Below, piece by piece: positions 1 through 10,211 of a stretch of DNA of 64,000 nucleotides; position 1 is the first letter of the stretch, and each line of letters starts with the position of its first letter. The DNA comes from Phycomyces blakesleeanus NRRL 1555(-) (lineage: Eukaryota > Mucoromycota > Mucoromycetes > Mucorales > Phycomycetaceae). The stretch spans positions 4,052,695 through 4,116,694 of the forward strand of contig NW_017265134.1 of NCBI RefSeq assembly GCF_001638985.1, in the 5' to 3' direction. The notes beneath the pieces are model-generated. The model was not told where the DNA came from. It was given only the letters and a program-made list of their open reading frames with translations, and ran no database searches. The position numbers and the translations under genes were made by a program.

Positions 1-779
1 AAAAAATTCTTAAAACAGCTGAGATCCAAAAATGCCCTGAAATCTACAAAAAAGACTGAGCATTTGAAATTTAAACAATTATTTTATTTTATTTTATTTT
101 ATTTTATTTTATTTTATTTTGTTTTGTTTTTGCTTTTTTACAAGTTTTCAATTAATCTTTAATTTTTTATTATTATTTGATAACAAGTAATTGACCTTCT
201 TATTTCGATTAAAATTTTATTTAAATATTATACTACATTGTAATTAAGATGTTTGTAATTGATTTTGAGCTGGTATCTCAATATTAAAAAAAAATATATA
301 CTTTAAGAGTATTATTTTTTTAAAAAGATAAAATACTAATATTTAATCTGGTACTATTAAAATCTATTGCGATTTAAATTCATGCTATATAACGAGTAGT
401 TTATATTATATAAGACTGTGGTGTACATGTTCCTGGTGTATAATAGTTTTGAGAATTATTAATTTGTTAAATTAATTAGCAATGAGGTATTCGGGATTGT
501 TTATGGGTTAGTATCTCAATAATGGGAAAAGTAGATACTGTGAGAGTGTTATATATTAAAGAGACAAATTAATATTGTTTATATCTGCTACTATTAAAAT
601 CCCTGTAATTCTAATCTCTGTTGTGTAATAGTTGATTTACACTGTATGAGTGTGTAGTGTACATGTGCCTGGTGTGTAACAGTTCCAGCGATTTTTAACT
701 TGTCAGATTCATTAGCAAGAAGGAACCAGTGTTTGGTTGTGAAGTCTGTTCCTCACTCAATTGTGGTGTGTATACCACA
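1..779 (+). repeat. Left inverted arm of the 779-bp palindrome
   Basis: The arm contains a TTTTA array near 79-119 and then two diverged tandem units of about 240 bp, at about 245-483 and 484-779. Both units share a GGTTAGTATCTCAATA-like start, an ACTATTAAAATC core and a GTGTAC-ATGTGCCTGGTGT block. The inner end is a near-palindromic GTGTATACCACAC. Confidence 0.85.
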
Positions 780-1035
780 CCAACAAAGATCAGATGCAAG
801 CCAAAGGTCAGATTTGAACCAAAAGTTAAGCAAGAAAAGCTAATTTTAACACGAGCATGGAAATATAAAATATAGCATGTATCAATTCATTGACAAACTC
901 AAGTTTACATTAGCAATCGCCCTACATAACCGATACTGTATTATTTACTTTATAAAATTCTGTCTACAAATCGGTATATATATATAATCACACACAATAA
1001 TATTAAGTAAAATAAAATTGTATAAAATTTGCAAA

Positions 1036-1170
1036 TACAGTCAAAGCTCGATATAGTGATACTGGTGGATTCAAATTTTATCACTATCACTATATCAAAA
1101 AATAGTGATAATAAGCAGGCACGGACCCAAATTTTCCAAAAAATTATCACTATATCGAGCTTTGACTGTA
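1036..1170. mobile_element. Tc1/mariner-type MITE (131 bp plus TA duplications)
   Basis: A perfect 24-bp terminal inverted repeat starts with CAGTCAAAGCTCGATATAGT and is bounded by TA on both sides (1036-1037 and 1169-1170). The interior has no coding capacity. A TA target duplication is typical of MITEs mobilised by Tc1/mariner transposases. Related copies lie at 35104-35179 and, as a half copy, at 13632. Confidence 0.88.
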
Positions 1171-1307
1171 CATATAGTCATTATTTAAGAAGCAATTACT
1201 CTATGCATAATATAGCTAGCAAATATAATCTTCGTAAGAACAAAAGTTGAGATGTTTATTTAAAAGAAATAAAATAAAAAAGTAGATTGCTAGTAATCTT
1301 TGAGACC

Positions 1308-2128
1308 TCAATTAGCATCAATCACAGCTTGATATCTTCTCTGTATACTCTCAACCAAACGTCCCAAAAACTTCCAATCCATTGTGACCCATTATTCTTG
1401 TAAGATCATCTCTATATTGTCTAACGAGTTAATGGAGACTCTTATCTTGTCAATTTGCCTTTTGAGAGTACTCTATACATTCTCAATTAAATTTAAGTTT
1501 AGACTTTGGGCAGACCACAAGTTTAACCCACCAATCTGGTAGATCCTCTTCCACTATTGAACATGTGTCTCTGTGTAGTAACTTGTTCCATTCTTATGAA
1601 GAATAAAAAACCTTTTCTGATTTTAGGTAATGGCCATGAACCAAGGATTAAAAGCTTGTACCAGAATATAAATATACTTATTCTGGTTCACAGTTTTATT
1701 CTTTATGACCTTTAACAGTCCAAATCCTCCACTCCCAAAACTACCCCAAACCATTACACTATTACTATCTACTTTACCATAGCAATGATATATTTTTCTT
1801 CGCACTTTTCTCCAAGTTTGTGGAAGACGCACTTTAATTCATCATTGCTCTCCAAAAAGAAATGAAACTTGACAGATTATATCACACTAGTCCAAAGTTC
1901 ATTGGAGCAATTCACTTGTTACTTGGCCTCCTTCTGTTCTTCTTTCAAGCAAGGCTTGCATGAAGCAATGCAAGATTTGAAATCAAGGAGCTTGACGCAA
2001 TTAGTTACAGTACTTCTACAGACATTAATTGCCATTGATGCTAATGTCTTTCTGACTTGATTATATGAGATAAATGAATTCTCTTGTAGAATTTGTTTTA
2101 GATGCTCTTTGTGGTATACACACCACAA
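1308..2128 (-). pseudogene. Tc1-like transposase, decayed
   Basis: Three pieces in different frames follow Tc1 order on the minus strand. At 2128-1919 is the N-terminal helix-turn-helix region, with a Q..SFIS..QVRK pattern. At 1832-1623 is the central VMVWGSF..GG.GLL block that follows the first catalytic Asp region in this family. At about 1510-1315 are a DLNLIEN block (catalytic Glu), a TLKR segment and the VESIQRRYQAVIDAN C-terminus. Stops and frameshifts separate the blocks, so no product is expected. It lies wholly between the inverted arms. Confidence 0.82.
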
Positions 2129-2888
2129 TTGAGTGAGGAACAGACTTCACAACCAAACACTGGTTCCTTCTTGCTAATGAATCTGACAAGTTAAAAATCG
2201 CTGGAACTGTTACACACCAGGCACATGTACACTACACACTCATACAGTGTAAATCAACTATTACACAACAGAGATTAGAATTACAGGGATTTTAATAGTA
2301 GCAGATATAAACAATATTAATTTGTCTCTTTAATATATAACACTCTCACAGTATCTACTTTTCCCATTATTGAGATACTAACCCATAAACAATCCCGAAT
2401 ACCTCATTGCTAATTAATTTAACAAATTAATAATTCTCAAAACTATTATACACCAGGAACATGTACACCACAGTCTTATATAATATAAACTACTCGTTAT
2501 ATAGCATGAATTTAAATCGCAATAGATTTTAATAGTACCAGATTAAATATTAGTATTTTATCTTTTTAAAAAAATAATACTCTTAAAGTATATATTTTTT
2601 TTTAATATTGAGATACCAGCTCAAAATCAATTACAAACATCTTAATTACAATGTAGTATAATATTTAAATAAAATTTTAATCGAAATAAGAAGGTCAATT
2701 ACTTGTTATCAAATAATAATAAAAAATTAAAGATTAATTGAAAACTTGTAAAAAAGCAAAAACAAAACAAAATAAAATAAAATAAAATAAAATAAAATAA
2801 AATAAAATAATTGTTTAAATTTCAAATGCTCAGTCTTTTTTGTAGATTTCAGGGCATTTTTGGATCTCAGCTGTTTTAAGAATTTTTT
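2110..2888 (-). repeat. Right inverted arm of the 779-bp palindrome
   Basis: This is the reverse complement of 1-779. It begins with the GTGGTATACACACC inner end and finishes at a poly-T just before an unrelated TAGTGCTCAAAAACACC flank. Confidence 0.85.
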
Positions 2889-3710
2889 AGTGCTCAAAAA
2901 CACCTAGGAGTGTAGCAATTTTGTGAGGCTAGAAAAATCCCTCCACAAAAAAAAATGCGGTGGTGTTTTAATATTTTGGTTCTCCTAATGTCGTATAATC
3001 AAAAAAACAAATTTTTCTCACTGCGTAATTAGAATCTTACTTTAGAAAAAAATCGTACTAAACTGTCTATTTTTTAAATGCTACAAATAAAGTAGCAAAA
3101 GTAGTAAAAAAAAAGGTCGGCAAATGAAAATTAAATAGTTGGATTTCACATATAATATTGCACTTTGATATATGAGTATATATGTTTTTTTTTCTTAAAA
3201 ATAAATAAAAAATAAATAAATAACTATATAAATTTATTTATTTTTGTCTTATATATAATGTAGAAGGCTAGATAGTAGTTTAATATTAGTAGCAAGTGTA
3301 ATGATATGGTCTTTACTACTTTGTTTTTTATTTATAATGATTGATAGTAATAAATTAATATTTAATAGATATTTTGACTGTATATTTTTTTGCCAAAGTA
3401 ATCTACTCAATTAAATAAATAAACAATCAAAGTTAATATCTATTCAACTATTTAATAAAAAGTATTAAGTTATTCTAATAATCTAGTACATTCAGTGTTT
3501 TTAGCTCTAACAAATAAAAAAGAAAAAGAAATTAAAGAAAGGTGACAACTTGCTTTATTTTTTTTTCAATACAATGATCGATCCTAAATCACTTCTAAAG
3601 ATAGCACAGATACCTTCTTTACACAAACTATATAATAATGTGTACTTTAATATATATTGCTGTATTCAAATCACAAAACTAATAAACTATACTCGAGATA
3701 TTTGAAACTG
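2889..3710. other. AT-rich stretch without a gene
   Basis: Very AT-rich, with short AAAT and poly-A/T runs. I see no coding segment. Confidence 0.6.
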
Positions 3711-4130
3711 TTATTGGGTTATTATTTCAATATATAGAAAAGTAGATTCTGTGAGAGTGTTATTTGTTTTAAAAAAAAACTGATATTTAATCCGGTACTA
3801 TTAAAATCACTTGAAATTCAAACTCCTGTTATAAAATAAGTGATTTATATTATATAAGACTGTGGTGTACATGTGCCTGGTATATATCAGTTCTGAAGGT
3901 TGCTAACTTGTCAGATTCATTAACAAGAAGGAACTGATGTTTTGTTTCGGATTCTATCCCTCATTCAATTGTGCTGTATATACTATAATTTTAATTACAA
4001 GTGATTTTATTAGTAGTATATGTAAACAATATTACTTTGTCTCTTTAATAAATAACACTCTCACAGCATTTACTTTTCCTATTATTGAGATACTAACCCA
4101 AAATCAATCCCGAATACTTCAGGAACAATG
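3711..4130. repeat. Foldback made of diverged TIR units
   Basis: 3714-3976 is a diverged forward copy of the unit found at 484-779. 3980-4120 is the front half of the same unit in reverse, with the GTCTCTTTAATAAATAACAC and ATTGAGATACTAACCC landmarks. Together they form an imperfect hairpin with almost no interior. Confidence 0.78.
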
Positions 4131-4689
4131 AGTCCCAAAAATTTTGAACTATTTACATCTCTGTCCCCCTCTCTTATTAATCATTGATTATTCAGAGGCA
4201 TATTCCATTTCAATATCTTTCAAAATACCTTATATAATTAACTATCAAGATATTAATGAAAGCATCAAAAGATGAAAGCAATAGAGACGATCTTCATACA
4301 TTACTTCTAATTTTCTCTCAAGAGAACAAGCTGGCGACTGCAAATATCTGAGCTAAGGAGCTGTTAGAGGAAATTGACATATATTCTCTTTTTCTGACAA
4401 TTGTTTTGACTGCTTTATCGCATAATCCAATACAGCCTATCTTATATATATATATATACATTGATATAGAGCTAATATAGAAATATTACTAAAAAGAATA
4501 TTTTGAGAAAAACATTACCCATTGTTGTTTTTTACTTGTATTCTTAATCAAATATGCTCCTTTTTTAAAATCATTAAACAAACATATAAAAAATATCCTA
4601 AATATTCAGATTATGTGAAAGACAATATTAGTGATCCGAATGAATTTGCCATTTCTATGTTAAAGGCTACATGCAAGTATAATCTCTGA
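4131..4689. other. AT-rich stretch, no gene seen
   Basis: It includes a TA microsatellite near 4444-4456. There is no convincing coding sequence before the transposase relic that follows. Confidence 0.55.
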
Positions 4690-5540
4690 TACACAACAGT
4701 AATAGCAATTATTGAAAGAGTGAATAGAACGTGGACTACTCTTAACAAAAAAATCAAAAGACCTGCTCAATTGAATGATCATGACTTGAGATCTTTGAGA
4801 AACATTGTGCACAATGATCGACTCGCAACATTATATGTTTTTATAGCTGTAATCAATAAATCTTCATATGGATCAATCAGGAGGGAAACTGTTTGCAATT
4901 ATTTTTTTTTAAAAAAAAATGGTATATGATCTTGTGTTGCCGCAAAGAAGTCTGTTGCGTAAAAAAGCATGTATATTGTAAACAGGTTAACACTTGAAAG
5001 ACTTGCCTGTTATTACAATCAGCTTTGAAATTGGGTAATCTGAATCGATGGGCCCAGATTCATAAACTATTCTAAAGCAATGTATGAGTGTATATGGTGC
5101 ATTTTAAAACATATATTCAGGATAATGTACTTGTTCCCAGGAATATGAGTTAAGCGGAAGTTAAATGCTGATCTGGTTGTAAGTCCAGGCTAAATTTGTG
5201 AAAAAGCTTGGAGCTGATAATTGTACATCGAATCGGCAAAAGTACATAATACTCTTTTAATGTAACCTCACGTTCTTACTCTTGAAGTATTAGGCAAAGT
5301 GAAAATGTCAAGTTTGTTTTCTAAGAGAATAAATTACTCTGTTATCAAGATGTGTTGATAAAATAATATAAAAATAATGTAAACGTTTCTTTTTAAGAAA
5401 TAGCCTATAGACAGCCCTGATCTGAGTCTAATAGAGAATATTTTGGCATACGTGGAACATGATATGAGGGCTAGAAGGTTAAAGCCAATGTATATACAAT
5501 TTTTGGTTTGTGCTCTTCAAGAAATTATTATATATGCAAT
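4690..5540 (+). pseudogene. Second Tc1-like transposase relic
   Basis: 4705-4926 encodes a helix-turn-helix segment with the family pattern of a short basic spacer, then R.A.L...D.RSLR.IV and a second helix. At 5042-5070 is an RWAQIHK-like piece. At 5413-5530 is an SPDLSLIEN block carrying the catalytic Glu region, followed by RARRLKP and ALQE. Many stops lie between them. It sits just downstream of the foldback at 3711-4130, repeating the association seen at 1-2888. Confidence 0.75.
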
Positions 5541-6480
5541 ATATTAGTTTCCGACGTAATAAGATAACTTGGAAAAATAACAGATTTTATACTCAATATT
5601 AAACTTTCAAATGAAATACACCATATATTGATATAATATTTACATATCTCTTGGGATTGCTTTAGAGCTCTAAATATATATTTAGCTGGTTAAAAGGCAT
5701 ATAGAAGCGGTATATCTTTATCTAAAGCAAATTGAATTTTCTTTTAATAAAACACATGTACTAGCTCTAAGCTAGTATATATATATTATACGAGATGATA
5801 CGAGACTTTATTAAGAGAGGTCTGCGATTCATTACTTATGCTTTCAGAAGCTTTTCTAGTAGCCTTGAAATTATTGAGAAACCACTGTAAATATTTCGAT
5901 TAATACTCCTTAGTTGAGAAAAAGAAAGCTATTTTCACCCAATGAGAGCATAAATGTCTTATATATGTGTTTAAGACATTATATAAATGCTGGTTATAAG
6001 TAAAGATTCAAGAAATTAATTAAAATATAGCAGAGAAGTGTTTAATAAATACAGAATACAAAATAGATTCTTATTCTTATACAGCCAATATAAAGCAGGT
6101 TTTGATTGACGTTAACTATGTTGTTTACATTAATAGTACAATATTCTAGCTAGACTATCAAAGAACTTGATGATTTATTCACAGAAATACAAATAATAAT
6201 CTGAAAATTTGATCTACTCTAAAATATAAATATATAATCTGGGATGGTCCAAATCCCAGTATATGCTGTCGCAGGTCAGCATCATATTTTACTAGCTAGT
6301 ATATTTCTTCTTCGTGCCTTGTCCAGATCCAGAGGGGGGAAGTCCAATGCCAGTCCATTCCATTGATTACTTTTTAGTTTTTTTTTTGCTTTTTTACTTT
6401 TTTTTTATAATTTGTTTTTTCTTGCTTTGATTTGATTTAACTTGATATAATATTCTATTCTAGAGTATAATTTTTCTTAT
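5541..6480. other. AT-rich stretch without a gene
   Basis: No coding segment found. A GC-richer patch at 6242-6360 (CCAGATCCAGAGG and nearby) resembles sequence at 63890-63950 close to the window end. Confidence 0.5.
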
Positions 6481-6488
6481 TTTTTTTA

Positions 6489-6615
6489 TATGATATGATA
6501 TGATATGATATGATGTGTATTGATATTTTTTGGCTTGATTTGGATTGTTATGATGTGTCTTGAATTGGATTGATTTGAATTGATGTGATGTGATTTGATA
6601 TGATTTGTATAATAT
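6489..6615. repeat. GATAT/GATTT pentanucleotide tract
   Basis: A degenerate five-base array (GATAT, GATGT, GATTT) immediately upstream of the 39-bp minisatellite. A purer GATTT array ends the window at 63961-64000. Confidence 0.8.
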
Positions 6616-6666
6616 TTATGACCATAGATACTGAGAATGACTTTGTCAAAGAGCGTTTTTAGATCT

Positions 6667-7355
6667 GAGTTGATAAAAACTTTGGAAAAAGAAACCTTCG
6701 GATTTTGGTGAAGAGAGACTTTATAAAATATCACCAAATTTGACTGAATAGATATTTGGTAAAAGAACACCTTTCGATTTGAGTTGAGAGAATTGATAAA
6801 AGCATCATCAGATTTGAGCCAAGAGAGACTTTGCTAAAGAACACCTTTAGATTTGAGTTGAGAGAGACTTTGGAAAGGAACGCCTTTAGATTGGAGGCAA
6901 GAGAGATTTTGTGAAAGAACATCTTTTCATTTGAATGGACAGATACTTGGTAAAAGGCCACCTTCCAATTTGAGCCAAAATAAACTTTGGAAAGAATGCC
7001 TTCAAATATGAGTGGATATATGCTTTGAAAAAGACATCTTTGGATATGAGTAGAGAGAGACTTTGTAAAAGAACACCTTTAGATTTGACTGGATAGATAT
7101 TTGGTAGAAAGCACCTTCTGATTTGAGTTGAGAGAATTAATAAAGATATTATCAGGTTTAAGCCAAGAGAGACTTTGTTAAAATATGCCCTTGGATTTGA
7201 GTTGAGAGAGACTTCGTAAAAAGGCACCTTCAGTTTTGAGCCAAGAGATAGTTTGTAAAAAGACATATTGTGACTTGAGTCGACACAGATTTTGGAAAAG
7301 AATACCCCCATGTTCGATTGGATATAAAGGCTTCGTTAGAGAACAAATTGTTTTT
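6667..7355. repeat. 39-bp minisatellite, about 18 units
   Basis: Units start GAGTTGAGAGAGACTTT or a close variant and end in CACCTTTAGATTT-like sequence. Most are 39 bp, with some of 38 and 35 bp. A higher-order repeat is visible: the unit series starting at 6742 (GACTG type, 35-bp unit, GAGCCAAGAGAG type, GAGTTGAGAGAG type) recurs from 7087, a spacing of 345 bp. On the minus strand a 39-bp unit reads as 13 residues, giving overlapping repetitive ORFs, but the 38- and 35-bp units break the frame, so coding is unlikely. Confidence 0.88.
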
Positions 7356-9282
7356 GTTTTTGACATTGACATTGCTTTTGGTTTTGTTTCTGTTTCTGCT
7401 TTTGATATTTTTTTTTCTTTTTTTTTTCTACTGGAAATTGGACTGGAAACTTGACCCCCCTTCTTGGACTTGGACAAAGCACAGGACCCTATACTATACA
7501 ACTGTGAAATTCATATTATTAATTCTAAGATATTTGGTACTATAGTTAACAGTGTAATATTTTTTTTTGGAATTCCCGACTGGAATAGACCCAGCCCTGT
7601 TTTGTATTGTCTTTCAGAGTAAGCGCTGAGACCACGATCCCTTTGAATAGCTGTATTGCTGACATTGTATCCCAATTGTTCTTTCATGGTGATTTTCTTG
7701 CTTGCTAATGGAGGCTTTTAATTGATCTACTGGTGCCACATGACTTTCTGTAAAATTCATTCGAGGATTGCCAAAACCTTTTTTGATATTTAAGACTACG
7801 GCCTTCGACCAAGGTATGGAATTCATAATTGATGCAACTGATGACCTAGTCAATGTTCTTGGGATTCTTTTTACCAGCCCAAAAAGATGGTAAGATTTTG
7901 AGCTGTGTAATTTGATGGTTTGACACAATTGACTTGATTATTTGAATACTTGATGACTGGATATATTGCTGTAACTGCTTTCTTGTGGTGAGAGTTTACT
8001 TCTGGACTGAGTTTCCATAGATTTTTGTAGATACGGCCTAATGCAATTTTTTAAATTTGAGTCAGAGACAGCGGCCACAAGGTAACTTGAACAGCATGTA
8101 ATTTGCTTGATTTTCTTGGTGACTTGTATTGGGGAGTATCAGTAAACTTTGCGTCTTTGTGTTGCTGTCATCCCATTCCAACTTTGATAATTTCTCTGTT
8201 ATTTTGTTCTTTTTTTTTGTTCTTTTTTGTTTTCTTTTCTGTTTTCTTTTTTTTTTTACATATATATGTATATAAATTCACTTTTGTTTTTTGCTTTTTA
8301 GAACCAGTCTAATAATGGCTCCTTGCTTGACTGGTTCTACCCTCTTTAAGCTTTGTCTTGGTAGCTTGTTTGTATTGGTCTTTTAATATGACCCTTCAAT
8401 TGAAACTTGCTTCTCATTGTCAACCATTGGTGCACGTATTAAGGTCCTGGACGTGGATCGTTTGTCCTTGTGCGCCCATTGTTGCTATTGTTTGCTTTAA
8501 CCTACTCTCCTTGACAGCTCCGAGTATGACCCAGCTGGCCCAATTAATCAAAGCGTAATTTAACATATCAGTTCAGCTTGCGGACACCCCAAAAAAGACC
8601 GGCATGTATTCAAACTACGGTTGTTGAGAACTACTCGTAGTTATCGAGGAAACCCTTGATATCCTATCCACTTGGGAGGACATATCTTACTTGCATAGCA
8701 CCTCCTATATATTGTAACTTCAATAATAATTAAAGAAAGCCAAGCTTGTGTTGCCTGAAGCACGCCCTAAGCAGTTAACATCTCAAGTAAATGTGATTTT
8801 TTAGGCTTGCAATTGGCATGCGCTGTAAATTTGGGATATTCTTTAGCATCACACGCTTGACTGATTGGCCGTATTGCTTGTTGGAAATTGGCTCGGAATT
8901 TCCATGCCAGATATCATAAACCCGCCAACTGAATATCTTGAGGAACTACATATTGGTGGCTGTAGAATGCATTCGGGAACCAAAAAAAAAAATCTCTAGA
9001 CTTTGAGAAATCTGTCTATCGACTCTGCCTGATCAACTGGATAGAAACCAAAAGCAGACCAAGAAATTGAATAATATTTCTCCAAGAAGTCTAGTTTCAC
9101 CAATTTTGAACAAGTAGGATGGATGACTACCAGAAAACTTAACCGCCCAGCTCCATAGCTTAAGATTCTGGCATGTGTTAACAAGGTCAAAACCCAGACC
9201 CAGGGTAAAGCTGACGAATTAGACGATGCGATTAATAAAAATGAGAATCCCAAATAGAGAAATCCAGAGACCCGATAGTCAG
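7356..9282. other. Low-complexity and decayed sequence, no intact gene
   Basis: 7340-7440 is T-rich low complexity. A 104-codon open stretch at 7928-7614 (minus) and broken open segments around 8996-9253 have more balanced composition than the flanks and may be element remains, but I do not recognise a family. Poly-T runs lie at 8207-8258. Confidence 0.45.
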
Positions 9283-9735
9283 TCGCCTAATATCAGCAGC
9301 AGCTAGAAACAAACATAGGCAAACCCCAGATATATGCGGTAGTCATATTTTTGAGAACAACAACTAGAACAACAACTAGAACAGCAACCGGAACAACAGA
9401 TAGAGCAACAGACAGAACAGCAGACAGATGAAGTCCAGATATATTATAGTCAAGCGCCTGGTAACAACAGCCAGAAATCCAGGCAGACAAAGTTTGGATA
9501 CACAGCAGCCAAATGCTTGCAAACAACAGCCAAAAACACAGACATACAAAGTCTGGATACACAGCTGCCAAATTACTGCAAACAGTAGCCAGAAACACAG
9601 GCAAGCAAATTTCAAATACACGACAGTCAAATGCTTGCAAGAAACAATCAGCAACACTGACAAACAAAGTCCAGATACATGGATTTCGAATGTCTGAAAA
9701 CAGCATCCAGAAACACCGACAGCCAAAATCTAGGC
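9283..9735. repeat. 60-bp tandem array with a GAACAACAACTA insert
   Basis: Units of about 60 bp carry CAGCCAGAAACACAG, CAAAGTCTGGATACA and GCCAAATGCTTGCAAACA landmarks; about six units are present. The first is interrupted at 9351-9428 by six or so 12-bp CAA-rich units. Read from 9355 on the plus strand, these give E-Q-Q-x repeats, but a TGA lies directly upstream and no start codon is visible. It may be the repeat region of a lost protein gene. Confidence 0.75.
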
Positions 9736-10211
9736 AACGGAACAAAAGGGACCAAGAACGTCCAAAAAAAAAAGCCCAAGAACTCGATCATAGTCTTGGG
9801 GGTGGAACACAAAAACGTTTCTACCAACCAGAAACTATTTTTAAAAAAATTAGAGTCAATAAGTTTTCAATGTATATAAATAATAAACATAATAGTAAAA
9901 GTATAAACCAAAATGTTACCTTTTTGAGAACCAGAGGGTCGCTACCACCACTTTCGAATATATGCAGACGGTGATTAACAGCAAGTGCAAGGACCCACAA
10001 CTCAGCCAACACCTGCTCTGCATACATCGGTGTAGACAACTCCACGTCTACCTTCCCTCTACTATCCAAAGACTTTGGACTCGGAACCAAACAAGCAAGC
10101 GGACCATGGCGTCAAACTTGGAAAAGAATGATTAACCAGACCTTTGAATATGCGAGCAATTGGAACCGAACGTAAAGGGGGACCTGACTACCGCCTGCTG
10201 ACCCCGGCATC
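9736..10211. other. Region downstream of the acidic-protein gene
   Basis: The part at 9950-10211 has the same higher GC as the gene that ends at 10212. An open stretch on the minus strand (10090-9920) ends at a donor-like AAG|GTAACA. It could be an extra 3' exon, but I found no splice that joins it. Confidence 0.35.

Larger units (their letters stand above)
1..2888. mobile_element. Tc1-associated element with 779-bp inverted arms
   Basis: Bases 1-779 reappear as the reverse complement at 2110-2888. The pairing sum of 2889 is constant along the arms wherever I checked it, so I see no indel, and I found no substitution in the stretches compared by eye. The 1.33-kb core holds a decayed Tc1-like transposase read on the minus strand and a nested 131-bp MITE. 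Because the left arm starts at base 1, the element may run off the window. Known Tc1 elements usually have much shorter terminal repeats. This is either a long-TIR variant or a foldback element that captured a Tc1 gene. Confidence 0.85.

Noticed and set aside
6486..7501. Overlapping repetitive minus-strand ORFs with 13-residue periodicity
   Set aside because: Units of 35 and 38 bp shift the frame, so no continuous repeat protein is possible without many splices.
9293..9745. 150-codon Cys/Trp/Phe-rich minus-strand ORF
   Set aside because: It is produced by the 60-bp tandem array; composition follows the repeat, and the other strand is equally open.
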